DNA from: Gracilimonas sp.
Lineage (GTDB): Bacteria; Bacteroidota; Rhodothermia; Balneolales; Balneolaceae
Assembly (NCBI RefSeq): GCF_040218225.1
Contig: NZ_JAVJQO010000003.1
Location: 62,001 to 126,000, forward strand
Direction of reading: 5' to 3'
DNA length: 64,000 nt
The notes beneath the pieces were generated by a model that worked only from the letters and a program-made list of their open reading frames with translations, made no database searches and was not told where the DNA came from. Numbering within the stretch: the first letter of the stretch is position 1; every line of letters starts with the position of its first letter. Made by a program: the position numbers and the translations under genes. This document shows positions 35,898-46,458 of the stretch, piece after piece.

Positions 35898-36938
35898 ATG
35901 AAAGAAGCTCCGGAAAATCAGGTTTTGATAAACTACCTTTTGGGAATCTGTACGCCAAAAGAACTAGAATATGTTGAGCAATGGCTGTCTCAATCCTCCG
36001 ATAATGTTCGTTCTTTAGAGAAAGTTTTAGAAGAGCTCCATAAATCAGATCACGCCCATATAAGTAAGAATCGGGTTAAACAGGAGGTTTTCAGGAAAAT
36101 AGATTCCGGATACATTACCAAACCATCAAAAGGAAAAGAAACCATTTCTGCTTCTCCAAAAAGCCACCTTTTGGTAAAAACTGCTGTATTGGCAACGGCT
36201 TTTATATTAGCTGCACTTTTCACTCTTAGATTAAGTAATACAGAGAAATCGGCCGAAATTCCCCAAGCAACTTATCTGCAGGAAAGGCAACTATCTTATG
36301 GCCAAACTTCCACCTTTAGATTCAATGATGGATCTATCATAACCTTGAATGGCGGTAGCACACTTCGTTATCCCGAACAATTTGATCCTGCAAAAAGGGA
36401 AGTTTATCTCGAAGGAGAAGCCTTTTTTGATATCGCTTCTGACAAAAACCGCCCTTTCATTGTCCACGTGGGGAACACAACAACCCAGGTTCTTGGTACT
36501 TCTTTTAATATTAAGGCCTACAATAACGATGAAATGATGCAGGTTACGGTGGTAGAAGGAAAAGTGGGTGTTTCCGGGAGAACTGTGTATAAGAAAGAAA
36601 ATATAACAGAGCCAGTTATTCTTAAGGAAAACCAGTGGGCCACTTATCACCATAGTGGACAACTACTTGAACAAGGTGAAGGAAATGTCTGGGAACAGAT
36701 TGCCTGGAAAGATCAGGTTTTAATTTTTAATGACAAGCCATTCTCTGACGTAGCTAAGATGTTAGAGCGATGGTATGGCGTAGAAATAATTTTAAAAGGT
36801 GAACAGCTTCAGAATACGAAGCTCAAAGGTGAACACAAAAATATGAGTTTGGAAAGAGTGCTTGAATCAATTCAATTTATTTTGGGAATCGAGTATACCA
36901 TCGAAGAAAGGATAGTTACAATTCAAGCTGCTGACTAA
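35898..36938 (+). CDS. FecR-family anti-sigma factor
   Basis: This protein of 346 residues has a cytoplasmic N-terminus of ~85 residues, a membrane helix at ~92-110, and a periplasmic FecR domain (YGQTSTFRFNDGSIITLNGG, VYLEGEAFFDIASDKNRPF, VVEGKVGVSG) followed by a C-terminal DUF4974/STN-like domain (NDKPFSDVAKMLERWYGVEI). It relays the state of the SusC STN domain to the sigma factor. The 109-base gap to SusC holds a weak GGCAT/ATGCC hairpin. Confidence 0.93.
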   Translation: MKEAPENQVLINYLLGICTPKELEYVEQWLSQSSDNVRSLEKVLEELHKSDHAHISKNRVKQEVFRKIDSGYITKPSKGKETISASPKSHLLVKTAVLATAFILAALFTLRLSNTEKSAEIPQATYLQERQLSYGQTSTFRFNDGSIITLNGGSTLRYPEQFDPAKREVYLEGEAFFDIASDKNRPFIVHVGNTTTQVLGTSFNIKAYNNDEMMQVTVVEGKVGVSGRTVYKKENITEPVILKENQWATYHHSGQLLEQGEGNVWEQIAWKDQVLIFNDKPFSDVAKMLERWYGVEIILKGEQLQNTKLKGEHKNMSLERVLESIQFILGIEYTIEERIVTIQAAD

Positions 36939-37047
36939 TAGTTTTTTTATAAAAAAAGGCCCGAATTAATCACTCATGTTCGCGCATCGGATTAAAACGG
37001 ACCTCTAATTTTAACAGGCATCTTATGCCCATTAACATTGGTAATCT

Positions 37048-40000
37048 ATGAAAATAATAACCTTCAGAACAATCCTTTATATGTCTTTCTGTACTATTTG
37101 GGGATTTATATTCAGTTTCGTAACCGCAACGGCATTAATGGCCGGGAATACTTCAGCACAAAGTGTAAGTGAAGTTGATGTAACTGTTGAGTTTGAACAA
37201 GCTACTATCCAAGAAGTATTTGCTGAGATAGAGCAACAAACAGCTTTTAAGTTTCTCTATGAGACAACAGATATTGAATCCAATCGTAAGCGAATCACTA
37301 TTCCAAGAATTACTACAACTGTAGAAGAAATCTTGATTCAAGTGACAAAACAAACCGGATTAAGATTTCGGCAAACCGATAACACCCTGGCCGTGCAGCT
37401 CCCTCAGGAAGAACGAGTAGCCAGCCAAAATACTCTTCCTGAAACGATTACAGGTACTGTAACGGATGCAGAAACAGGAGAACCCTTGCCAGGTGTAAAC
37501 ATCCAGGTCAAAGGAACGACCATTGGTACTTCAACCGATCCAAATGGAAGCTATGAGCTTGATGCACCTTCGTTGCAAGACACCCTGGTTTTTTCTTTTG
37601 TGGGTTATGAGACACAGGAAGTCCCCATTAATGGGAATACACAAATTGAGGTTGCAATGGTTGTTGTCCCTTTAAGTCAGGACTTATTGGTTACTGCACT
37701 TGGCATTAATCGTTCAGAGCGTTCTATCGGATATGCTACCCAACAAGTAAGTGGTGAAGATCTAAGCTATACCAACGAAAATAATGTGATTGGATCTCTT
37801 GCCGGGAAAATAGCGGGTGTACAAGTTAATGGCTCATCTGGTGCTAGTCTGGGTGGTACTCAATCTATAAAAATTCGGGGAGTCAATTCTATAAATGGAG
37901 AAGGCCAACCGCTGATTGTTATTGACGGAACTCCCATTTCTAATGCAAACTTTGCCGGAAGTGCCGGAGAGGACTATGGAAATATTGCTCAGGACATCAA
38001 CCCGGATGATATTCAGTCATTAAATGTATTGAAGGGTCCTGCCGCATCATCACTCTACGGTATCAGAGGTCAATATGGGGTGATTATGATTACCACAAAT
38101 AAAGGTAATAAAGATGGCATTGAGGTCCAGATTAATTCAAACGTATCTTTTCAGCGGGCTGGAAATTTCATGCGTTATCAAAATAAGTATGGTGGTGGTT
38201 CCTCTCAAACATGGAGAACATTACCAAATGGTGATAGATATGTTCAGGTGAATGTTGATGAAAGCTGGGGTCCAAAAATGGACGGCACAATGGTGCGGGA
38301 ATATTTCAGTTTTTATCCGCAAGATCCTTTATATGGCCAATTAACTCCATTTGACGCTCATCCGAATAACATTCAAAACTTTTTTGAAACAGGATATACC
38401 GCTGATAATGGAGTCACCATATCTGGAGGAAGCGACAACACAGCTTTCCGTCTTAGTTTCAACGACACCAAAATAACCGGTGTATACCCAAATACCTTCT
38501 TAAATAGAAATAACCTGGGAGTTAGTGCTAATGTAGATGCTAGTGATAAATGGAAGTTTTCTACCAATATTAACTATGCCACCAATGAAGCACGAAGACC
38601 CCCTCAGGGATCAGAGTTTGGTTCGCGATATTTCCGGCAGTGGTTCCAGCGAAATCTAGACATGGGCCGGCTAAAGGATTATCAATATCCCGATGGCACC
38701 ATTATGCACTGGAATATGAGATCTCCAAGTTCTTCGACCGGAGAAATCACCAACAAGTCTCCTTTGTACTGGGCCAATCCTTATTTCCAAGCTTATGAAA
38801 ATACAAGCATGGACGATAGAGATAGAGTATTTGGTAATGCCGGTGCCCATTTTGAGGCCCTTCCTAATCTTGTTTTAAGCGCTAATATCCGGGGTGATAT
38901 TTATGTGCAGAATATTGAAGGAAAAACCAACTTTGGTGGCACGGCAACTCCCGGGTACTCTGTAGCCAAATATGAGAACAAAGAAATGAATTACGAGCTT
39001 TCTGCTCAATATCAAAAAAGCTGGGCAAAGCTCTCCCTTGATGCAACTCTGGGAACAAATTTATACGACCGTAATTACTCCTACTTATCTCAGTCAACGG
39101 TTGGCGGACTTACATCACCAGGCTACTTCAACATAAGCGCCTCTGTCGATCGGCCTAATGTATTTAACTACCTGGAGCAAAAAAGAATAGTAAGTGCTTT
39201 TGGGTTAGTTTCATTAGGGTATGAGGATACATATTTCTTAGACTTAAGCCTGAGATCAGATAAATCTTCAACGCTGCCTAAGGACAATAATTCTTATCTG
39301 TATCCTTCCATATCAGGTAGCTTTGTATTTAGTGAAGTAATAAATTCGGATGTACTTACATTTGGTAAAATACGTGCCAGTTTTGCACAAGCCGGCTCGG
39401 ATTTAAGCCCTTATTTAACTACCCCGGTATATAATGTAGGTAGTGTTTATGATGGGCAAAATACCTTGGATGTGCCATCAAACATCAATAACCCGGATAT
39501 TAAGCCTTCATTCTCAACATCTTATGAAGCGGGTTTCGATGTGCGGTTTTTTGAGAGAGTTGGAATGAATTTTACATACTACCTCCAACAAAATAAAAAC
39601 CAGATAATCCCACTTAATATATCAGGTACAACCGGATATGGTTCTGCAATTATAAACGCCGGGCTTATTGAAAATAAGGGGATTGAAGTGAGTCTGAATG
39701 GCACCCCAATCCAGCAAAAAGATTTTGTATGGAATTCAACATTTAACCTGAGTCGAAATACAAATCAGGTAGTAGAACTTCATCCTGATATTGATTTATA
39801 CAATCATGGTTCTACCGTATACTCTTCGACAGCAAGTTACCTGAACTCATACGAAGGTAAAACCTACGGCAGCCTGGTTGGTCGGGCCTACCAAAGAGAC
39901 CCCGAAACGGGTTTGATTCTTCTCGATGATGATAACCTGCCACTCTGGACCGATGCCACCCATAACTTTGGTTCTGTACTGCCAGACTTTACCGGAGGGT

Positions 40001-40542
40001 TTCAAAATTTATTTTTCTATAAGAATTTCAGCTTGTCTACTATGATTAGTTTTCAGGTTGGTGGACAATTTTTCAGCCGATCCGAAATGCTTGCAACCCG
40101 AACGGGATTACACAGGCAAACAGCGGCTAAAAACGACAAAGGAAATAATGTACGTGATCCCGTCAGTGAAGGAGGCGGGGTGAAAGTTCATGGTGTCTCT
40201 GCTTCAACGGGACAAGAAGTCACAGCTTACGTAGATGCTCACGACTACTTTGACCTAATAGGCGATGAAGTGTACGAGGACTGGGTAATTGATGCATCCT
40301 ACATCAAGTTAAGCGAGGTTAAACTCGGTTATACATTTGGTGATCAGGTCATGTCAAAAACCCCCGTTAAGGCGATCAATGTAGCCGTTTTTGCTAATAA
40401 CCCGCTCATGATTTGGCAAAAAGCCCCACAAGGCCTCGACCCATCCGAGCTATCATCAGGTAGTCAAGACATTACCTGGTATGAATCAGGACAGCTGAAT
40501 ACTGTTCGTTCTTATGGCTTGAATGTAAAACTAACCTTTTAA
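37048..40542 (+). CDS. SusC/RagA-type TonB-dependent outer-membrane transporter
   Basis: This protein has 1164 residues. A signal peptide ends near NTSAQS. Domains in order: STN (~40-120), which binds FecR; a carboxypeptidase-D-like beta domain (~132-205, GTVTDAETGEPLPGVNIQVKG); plug (~225-345, SLAGKIAGVQVNG, PLIVIDGTPI); and a 22-strand barrel to the final aromatic-rich RSYGLNVKLTF. It imports a bulky substrate using TonB energy together with the SusD lipoprotein encoded 11 bases downstream. Confidence 0.96.
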   Translation: MKIITFRTILYMSFCTIWGFIFSFVTATALMAGNTSAQSVSEVDVTVEFEQATIQEVFAEIEQQTAFKFLYETTDIESNRKRITIPRITTTVEEILIQVTKQTGLRFRQTDNTLAVQLPQEERVASQNTLPETITGTVTDAETGEPLPGVNIQVKGTTIGTSTDPNGSYELDAPSLQDTLVFSFVGYETQEVPINGNTQIEVAMVVVPLSQDLLVTALGINRSERSIGYATQQVSGEDLSYTNENNVIGSLAGKIAGVQVNGSSGASLGGTQSIKIRGVNSINGEGQPLIVIDGTPISNANFAGSAGEDYGNIAQDINPDDIQSLNVLKGPAASSLYGIRGQYGVIMITTNKGNKDGIEVQINSNVSFQRAGNFMRYQNKYGGGSSQTWRTLPNGDRYVQVNVDESWGPKMDGTMVREYFSFYPQDPLYGQLTPFDAHPNNIQNFFETGYTADNGVTISGGSDNTAFRLSFNDTKITGVYPNTFLNRNNLGVSANVDASDKWKFSTNINYATNEARRPPQGSEFGSRYFRQWFQRNLDMGRLKDYQYPDGTIMHWNMRSPSSSTGEITNKSPLYWANPYFQAYENTSMDDRDRVFGNAGAHFEALPNLVLSANIRGDIYVQNIEGKTNFGGTATPGYSVAKYENKEMNYELSAQYQKSWAKLSLDATLGTNLYDRNYSYLSQSTVGGLTSPGYFNISASVDRPNVFNYLEQKRIVSAFGLVSLGYEDTYFLDLSLRSDKSSTLPKDNNSYLYPSISGSFVFSEVINSDVLTFGKIRASFAQAGSDLSPYLTTPVYNVGSVYDGQNTLDVPSNINNPDIKPSFSTSYEAGFDVRFFERVGMNFTYYLQQNKNQIIPLNISGTTGYGSAIINAGLIENKGIEVSLNGTPIQQKDFVWNSTFNLSRNTNQVVELHPDIDLYNHGSTVYSSTASYLNSYEGKTYGSLVGRAYQRDPETGLILLDDDNLPLWTDATHNFGSVLPDFTGGFQNLFFYKNFSLSTMISFQVGGQFFSRSEMLATRTGLHRQTAAKNDKGNNVRDPVSEGGGVKVHGVSASTGQEVTAYVDAHDYFDLIGDEVYEDWVIDASYIKLSEVKLGYTFGDQVMSKTPVKAINVAVFANNPLMIWQKAPQGLDPSELSSGSQDITWYESGQLNTVRSYGLNVKLTF

Positions 40543-40553
40543 ATCAGAGAACC

Positions 40554-41933
40554 ATGAAAAAGTTATTAATTCCTATAGTACTGATTGTATTTATAATTAG
40601 CAGTTGTGATCTGGTAGAATTCAACAACTTAAATAATAATCCTAACCAACCCAGTGATGCAGACGCACCACAGCTTATTGCCAACGCCATGCTATCACTT
40701 CCGGGTTTAAGCTCCTCTCCAAATGCACAATTCATGGCCCAATATCTGGCCGAAACGCAATATGTAGATGCTTCATTATATCCTGAAGGTGGTACCAGTT
40801 TTTATGGATGGTATCAAGGTCCGCTGGTAAATCTCAAAACAGCAGAAGAAGTTGCTACCACTGAAAATCAGAAGGCGGTAGCCAGAATTTTGAAAGCCTA
40901 CATTTTCTGGAACATAACAGACCGTTGGGGTGATATACCCTACTCCCAGGCTCTGCAAGGAACTGAAGAATTCACTCCCGTTTATGATACTCAGGAATCC
41001 ATCTATGAAGATCTGTTTGCTGAACTTAAAGCAGCCGCTGATCAGATCGATGTTTCCGAGAGCCTAAGTAACGACATTATTTACGAGGGTGATATGAATA
41101 AGTGGGTTAAATTCAGTAACTCCATTCGTTTACTTATGGCTTTACGCCTGTCAGAAGTCAATCCAACTTTAGCAGAAACCGAGTTTGCTGACGCACTAAA
41201 TGACGGAGTATTTGAATCCAATGAAGACACCTTTCTTTTTCAGCATTTAGCGAATGCCAATAATCAGAATTATTGGTACGGTCAGATCGCAGAACCTCCT
41301 ATCCGGGAATGGTGGGCTTTGACAATTAGTTTGGTCGATTTAATGGATCCTTACAACGATCCTCGCCTGCCAGTTTACGGAAATGAAGTACGAAATGGTG
41401 GTGGCTATACAGGTCTCCAGTTTGGAGAGGAAGATAGTATAGGTACTGAAGATTTCTCTTTACTTGGTTCTGATATTTATGCTCAGGATGCTCCTGTATA
41501 TTTGGTTACTTATGCTGAAATTCTTTTTGCAAGAGCAGAAGCCGCAGCTTTAAACTGGACCACCGAAGACCCTGCAACAATCTATAATGCAGCGGTTGAA
41601 AACTCCATCGCACAATGGACTGGCGATGCCAGCCTTGCAACAGCTTATTTAGCACAACCTGATATCGTTTATGATGCCGGGAACGCGGTTGAACAAATAT
41701 CAACTCAACGGTACATTCATTTATTCATGCATGGCTATCAGGCTTGGGCAGAATGGCGACGAACTGGTTATCCGGATAATCTGGTACAACCAAATGGCAA
41801 TGCGGTACCTCTCAGACAGAGTTACACCTCTGACGAGGCTCTCAATAATGCCGAGAATTATGAAGAGGCTATACAGCGTCAGTTTGGTGGACAAAATTCC
41901 ATCTATGGCCAGCTATGGTGGGATCAAAATTAA
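40554..41933 (+). CDS. SusD/RagB-type outer-membrane lipoprotein (SusD-like_2)
   Basis: This is a 459-residue lipoprotein (IVFIISSC, Cys18). The LNNNPNQPSDADAPQLIANAM start and RILKAYIFWNITDRWGDIPYSQAL TPR helix are typical of the SusD-like_2 branch. It forms the lid over the SusC barrel and selects the substrate at the cell surface. The gene is directly downstream of susC and 23 bases before a YkfC-like peptidase, which hints that peptide-containing wall fragments or peptides are the cargo. Confidence 0.94.
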   Translation: MKKLLIPIVLIVFIISSCDLVEFNNLNNNPNQPSDADAPQLIANAMLSLPGLSSSPNAQFMAQYLAETQYVDASLYPEGGTSFYGWYQGPLVNLKTAEEVATTENQKAVARILKAYIFWNITDRWGDIPYSQALQGTEEFTPVYDTQESIYEDLFAELKAAADQIDVSESLSNDIIYEGDMNKWVKFSNSIRLLMALRLSEVNPTLAETEFADALNDGVFESNEDTFLFQHLANANNQNYWYGQIAEPPIREWWALTISLVDLMDPYNDPRLPVYGNEVRNGGGYTGLQFGEEDSIGTEDFSLLGSDIYAQDAPVYLVTYAEILFARAEAAALNWTTEDPATIYNAAVENSIAQWTGDASLATAYLAQPDIVYDAGNAVEQISTQRYIHLFMHGYQAWAEWRRTGYPDNLVQPNGNAVPLRQSYTSDEALNNAENYEEAIQRQFGGQNSIYGQLWWDQN

Positions 41934-41956
41934 TTTATAAAGACTAAAAATAAACT

Positions 41957-43150
41957 ATGAAATACGTACTGTATCCTTTAAAACTAGCTTTGGTTTTAAT
42001 GCTGATGCTGGGAGCTTGTAGCGACTCCCAGCATCAGACCCTTCGGGGAATAATAGATAGTGTAGAACATACATTTGTCCCAGACTCAAGAGTTGATCAA
42101 TTTAATGTGCAATTGGAAGACGGAAACCCTTTTCTTCTTACCGGAGAAACCACACTCCCCGAAGCAAAACAAGCACTGCTTGATTCTCTTTCAAAAACCA
42201 ATATTTCATATATAGACAGCATCCGTGTTCTGCCTTCAGCTGAATTAGGTGAAAAAATATATGGACTGGTAAACAACTCAGTTTCCAATATCAGATCAGA
42301 ACCCCGGCATTCAGCTCAACTCGCCACACAGGCTTTGCTGGGCATGCCTTTACAGATTCTTAAAAAAGACGGAGGATGGTATTATGTTCGCACCCCCGAA
42401 GACTATTTATCCTGGATTGACAGTGGCGGAATGCATCAAATGAGTAAGGCTGAGTACCTTGATTGGAAAGCCGCTGATAAACTGATTTACCTTTCTACAT
42501 ATGGGTTTGCTTACTCCTCTCCTTCTGGAAATTCCGAAAAAGTAAGTGACTTGGCTGCCGGCAACATTGTTAAACTTGAAGGCACCAGTGGGAGTTATTA
42601 CAAAATTTCTTATCCGGATGGCAGGGAAGGTTTCATCCCAAAAAATGAAGCCACGTCTTTTGCGAAGTGGAATGAAGATCTGCAGGCCACTCAGCAATCT
42701 TTGGCGCAAACCGCAAGAACCATGATGGGAATCCCCTATCTCTGGGGAGGCACATCAACAAAAGGAGTAGACTGTAGTGGATTTACGAAAACTATTTACC
42801 TTATGAATGGATTGATAATCCCACGCGACGCTTCTCAACAAGTACATGCAGGTGTCAAAGTTGATGATGAAAAAAACTGGAGTGAGTTACAAACAGGAGA
42901 CTTATTGTTTTTTGGTAGTCCTGCCACAGAAAACAGAAGCCGACGGGTTGTACATGTGGGAATGTGGATTGGAAATAATCAATTTATACATTCCTCGAGA
43001 CAGGTGCGGATTAGCAGTGTGGATTCTACGGCTTCCAACTTTGATGCGTACAATACCAACCGATACTTAGAAGCTCGCCGGTATCTTGGTAACATGGAAG
43101 GAAACATCATACAAACCAATGCAATGTATGATGAAATAAATTTACCCTGA
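41957..43150 (+). CDS. YkfC-like SH3/NlpC-P60 lipoprotein peptidase
   Basis: This protein of 397 residues has a lipoprotein signal (LMLMLGAC, Cys21). Two bacterial SH3 domains (~95-150, NSVSNIRSEP; ~170-235, FAYSSPSGNSEKVSDL) precede the C40 domain (~245-390), with Cys273 in KGVDCSGFTK, His333 in RVVHVGMW and FIHSSRQ supplying the third residue. The GIPYLWGGTSTKGVDCSGF block matches YkfC-type gamma-D-glutamyl-diamino acid endopeptidases, which trim muropeptides with a free L-Ala. It follows susD on the same strand and likely prepares or processes the cargo. Confidence 0.9.
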   Translation: MKYVLYPLKLALVLMLMLGACSDSQHQTLRGIIDSVEHTFVPDSRVDQFNVQLEDGNPFLLTGETTLPEAKQALLDSLSKTNISYIDSIRVLPSAELGEKIYGLVNNSVSNIRSEPRHSAQLATQALLGMPLQILKKDGGWYYVRTPEDYLSWIDSGGMHQMSKAEYLDWKAADKLIYLSTYGFAYSSPSGNSEKVSDLAAGNIVKLEGTSGSYYKISYPDGREGFIPKNEATSFAKWNEDLQATQQSLAQTARTMMGIPYLWGGTSTKGVDCSGFTKTIYLMNGLIIPRDASQQVHAGVKVDDEKNWSELQTGDLLFFGSPATENRSRRVVHVGMWIGNNQFIHSSRQVRISSVDSTASNFDAYNTNRYLEARRYLGNMEGNIIQTNAMYDEINLP

Positions 43151-43155
43151 TTATT

Positions 43156-44349
43156 TTAGCGGGAAGTGAATATATGTTTCATCATCCGCTCATAGTCATC
43201 GGTTAGTTCAACATCCCGACGCTTCATCATGGCCTGCATAACTTCTATTGCTTTTTCAAAACGATAGATTGCAGGTCCGCGTGGGCCTAGCCAGGTGAAT
43301 GAATCAATGACTTTTGGAGAGAGCTCATCGATAAACACATTGGAGCTCACCCCACAAATGGTACCCGTATTCAGCATGGTGTTGATAGCCGTTTTCGAAT
43401 GATCGGCCATTACGGTCCCCAAAAACTGTTTTCCCGTCTGTATCTGCTCTTTTGATGTCCAGTCTGTGACCTCGATATTCTTGTAATCGTTTTTCAGGTT
43501 CGAGGTGATTGTATTAGCACCTAAGTTCACCCATTGGCCAAAAATTGAGTTACCAGCAAAGCCATCATGTGCTTTGTTGGAATAAGAATGAAAGATGCAT
43601 CCCGATACCTCTCCTCCAACCTTGCAAACGGGACCAATAGTTGTACCACCATAAATTCGAGCAGCCATTTTTACAGTAGCACCTTCCCCAACCACAACAG
43701 GTCCTCTCAATATACTACCTGCTTCGATTGTAGCTCCATCCTGAATTACCACCGGCCCATCTTTAGCAATAAATATACATCCGGGCTCAATCATAACATC
43801 TTCCCCAATAAATGTATTTGAAGGATGATGCACTGAATCTAATGTATAATTGGTCCTTTCAGAAACTGCTTTCAACCCCATAAGCTGAATATCTTTCTCA
43901 ATTTCATAGGAATTCAACGATAACAAATCCCATAAATGTTCAATATGAATAGCTTTATCCAATTCAATTTTTTCTAAACCCTGCTCTGAAAAAATATTTT
44001 CATTAAATAATTTCCCGGAATTTTCATGACTAACCTTTGCCACAACAGAAACATTTTTAAACACCAAACGCTGCCCTACTTTTAACTCATTAATAGCCGA
44101 CAATAAATCTTGTGATGGTAAAAACCTTGAGTTAATCCAGGTTACTTCATCGCTTTCGGTCATATTTCCCTGTTCAAACACCCCTTTTAGATGTTTTGGT
44201 AATAGTCGGCAATATGAAGTTTTATCTAATGCCCTCAACCACTTTTCTCGAATGGTCAAAATTCCGAGCCTAAGGTCATCCATGGGCCGCGTTAGCGTAA
44301 GCGGATAAAAACTCTCGACTTGCTTATCTTCAAAAAAACAGATTTTCAT
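43156..44349 (-). CDS. GlmU-like sugar-nucleotidyltransferase family protein
   Basis: This protein of 397 residues has a short N-terminal nucleotidyltransferase-like part (MKICFFEDKQVESFYPLTLTRPMDDL) and a left-handed beta-helix of hexapeptide repeats (GEDVMIEPGCIFI, DGATIEAGSILRGP, VGEGATVKMAARI). This is the alternative GlmU family seen in Bacteroidota, proposed to make UDP-GlcNAc or a related sugar nucleotide. It is divergent from glmS, which makes the glucosamine precursor; the shared 105-base spacer may coordinate both. Confidence 0.85.
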   Translation of the reverse strand: MKICFFEDKQVESFYPLTLTRPMDDLRLGILTIREKWLRALDKTSYCRLLPKHLKGVFEQGNMTESDEVTWINSRFLPSQDLLSAINELKVGQRLVFKNVSVVAKVSHENSGKLFNENIFSEQGLEKIELDKAIHIEHLWDLLSLNSYEIEKDIQLMGLKAVSERTNYTLDSVHHPSNTFIGEDVMIEPGCIFIAKDGPVVIQDGATIEAGSILRGPVVVGEGATVKMAARIYGGTTIGPVCKVGGEVSGCIFHSYSNKAHDGFAGNSIFGQWVNLGANTITSNLKNDYKNIEVTDWTSKEQIQTGKQFLGTVMADHSKTAINTMLNTGTICGVSSNVFIDELSPKVIDSFTWLGPRGPAIYRFEKAIEVMQAMMKRRDVELTDDYERMMKHIFTSR

Positions 44350-44454
44350 TCCGGAAATATATTTAGTCGTAAATTAAAATCGTCATTCTTTAAACTTCGC
44401 ATTATATTTAAGGATTAAAAGCACCAAAAAAAATTTTTAATATTTGAAAATAAT

Positions 44455-46287
44455 ATGTGTGGAATCGTAGGGTACGTTGGTGATAAACAAGCCAGCAAAG
44501 TTATTATTGATGGACTCAAGAGACTTGAATACAGAGGTTATGATTCAGCTGGATTGGCTGTCATTAATGGAGAGCTGAGAATAAAAAAAGGTAAGGGAAA
44601 GGTAGCTTCTCTGGAAAAAATGATTACCGCATCGGAAAAGGGGACCATTGGAATTGGACATACCAGATGGGCTACTCATGGAGAGCCCAATGATGTAAAT
44701 TCTCATCCGCATACAGGTCGTAATGGCAAATTAGCTTTGGTTCACAACGGGATTATTGAAAACTATAATACCCTGAAAAAGAAATTAAGTGATCAGGGAT
44801 ATACTTTTTATTCTGAGACCGATACCGAAGTTCTTACAAAGCTTATTGAGAGTTTTTTAGAAAAGGATTCCTCTGATATTAAAAAAGCAGTTCAGTTAGC
44901 CTTGCATCAGGTAAGTGGCACATATGGAATCGCTTTAGTTCATTCTGATTTTCCAGACCAGATTATTGTAGCACGTAAAGGTTCTCCCCTTTTACTGGGT
45001 GTGGGAGAAGGAGAAATGTTGATCGCCTCTGATGCTTCTGCAGTTGCGGCTTATACCGACAAAGTTGTTTACCTGGATGATGGTGAAATCGCTGTGATTA
45101 AGAAAGATGACTATACGGTAGAATCAGCAGATCAAATTGAGCTCTCCAAAGAAATCCACGAACTGGCGCTTAGTCTTGAAGAAATTGAAAAAGGTGGGTA
45201 CGACCACTTTATGCTTAAAGAAATCTTTGAGCAACCTAAGGCTCTTTCGGATTGTTTGCGTGGCCGGATTAATGCAGAAGACGGAACAGTAACACTCGGT
45301 GGTATTGAAAGTGTCATGGACCAGTTGGTAAATGCCAACAGAATAATCATAGCGGCTTGCGGAACCAGTTGGCACTCGGGATTAGTCGGTGAATATCTGT
45401 TCGAATATCTCGCTAAAATTCCTGTTGAAGTAGAATATGCTTCTGAGTTTCGATACAAAGAGCAACTAATTGGAGAAGGCGATGTAATGATTGTGATTTC
45501 TCAAAGTGGAGAAACTGCCGATACTTTGGCCGCATTACGTGAAGCAAAATCCCGTGGAGCACTTGTTCTTGGGGTAGTCAATGTTGTTGGTTCCACTATA
45601 GCCAGAGAAACTGATGCCGGAGTTTATATTCATGCCGGACCTGAGATTGGTGTAGCTTCTACAAAGGCATTTACAGCACAGGTAACAGTACTCACTATGA
45701 TTGCTATCAAGCTTGCACTCTATAAAAAGACCATTGATAGTAAGGAAGCAAAAAAACTGATTGGTGAATTATCCAAAATTCCTCAAAAAATTGAAGAAAT
45801 CCTCAAGCATACTGACGAGATAAAAAATATTTCTAATCTCTTTTCTTATGCTCCGAATTTCTTGTACCTGGGACGATCCTATAGTTTCCCAGTTGCACTT
45901 GAAGGAGCATTGAAGTTAAAAGAAATATCATACATTCATGCAGAAGGATATCCTGCAGCTGAAATGAAGCATGGTCCTATCGCCTTAATTGATGAAATGA
46001 TGCCGGTAGTTGTAATTGCCGCAACTCAACATACTAATGACAAAATGATTAGTAACATAGAAGAGGTAAGAGCTAGAAAAGGACGTATTATAGCCATCAC
46101 AACACCAGGTAACAAAGAAGTTGAAGAACTTGCAGAATTTAAATCGATAGTGCCGGAAACCATGGATGTACTTTCCCCTTTGTTGACAGTCATCCCGCTT
46201 CAATTGCTTTCATACTACATTGCTGTAAATCGGGGATGTAATGTAGACCAACCCAGAAACCTTGCCAAGAGCGTAACAGTAGAATAA
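44455..46287 (+). CDS. glmS: Glutamine-fructose-6-phosphate aminotransferase (isomerizing)
   Basis: This protein of 610 residues is the normal length for GlmS. The N-terminal glutaminase starts with catalytic Cys2 (CGIVGYVGDKQA), HTRWATHGEPNDVNSHPH and HNGIIENY. Two SIS isomerase domains follow (CGTSWHSGLVGEYL, SQSGETADTLAAL, STKAFTAQV) with the DQPRNLAKSVTVE C-terminus. It makes glucosamine-6-phosphate for peptidoglycan and LPS. I see no glmS ribozyme in the 105-base upstream region. Confidence 0.97.
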   Translation: MCGIVGYVGDKQASKVIIDGLKRLEYRGYDSAGLAVINGELRIKKGKGKVASLEKMITASEKGTIGIGHTRWATHGEPNDVNSHPHTGRNGKLALVHNGIIENYNTLKKKLSDQGYTFYSETDTEVLTKLIESFLEKDSSDIKKAVQLALHQVSGTYGIALVHSDFPDQIIVARKGSPLLLGVGEGEMLIASDASAVAAYTDKVVYLDDGEIAVIKKDDYTVESADQIELSKEIHELALSLEEIEKGGYDHFMLKEIFEQPKALSDCLRGRINAEDGTVTLGGIESVMDQLVNANRIIIAACGTSWHSGLVGEYLFEYLAKIPVEVEYASEFRYKEQLIGEGDVMIVISQSGETADTLAALREAKSRGALVLGVVNVVGSTIARETDAGVYIHAGPEIGVASTKAFTAQVTVLTMIAIKLALYKKTIDSKEAKKLIGELSKIPQKIEEILKHTDEIKNISNLFSYAPNFLYLGRSYSFPVALEGALKLKEISYIHAEGYPAAEMKHGPIALIDEMMPVVVIAATQHTNDKMISNIEEVRARKGRIIAITTPGNKEVEELAEFKSIVPETMDVLSPLLTVIPLQLLSYYIAVNRGCNVDQPRNLAKSVTVE

Positions 46288-46458
46288 TAGCTTGTGGATA
46301 ATTCATCCTGTTTACTGATTAGAAATAAAAAAAAGCCTTAATTGTAGTCTGGAATAATTTTTTTACAGAAAAATTTATTCTTAAGAGTGTGGATAACTTG
46401 ACTTTTACCATATAATTGCTTTCAATCCAATTCCTCTTTGGTTAGTAAATATTTTGAA

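Noticed and set aside
44350-44454. glmS ribozyme upstream of glmS
   Set aside because: The 105-base gap is AT-rich and shows none of the ribozyme's conserved core.
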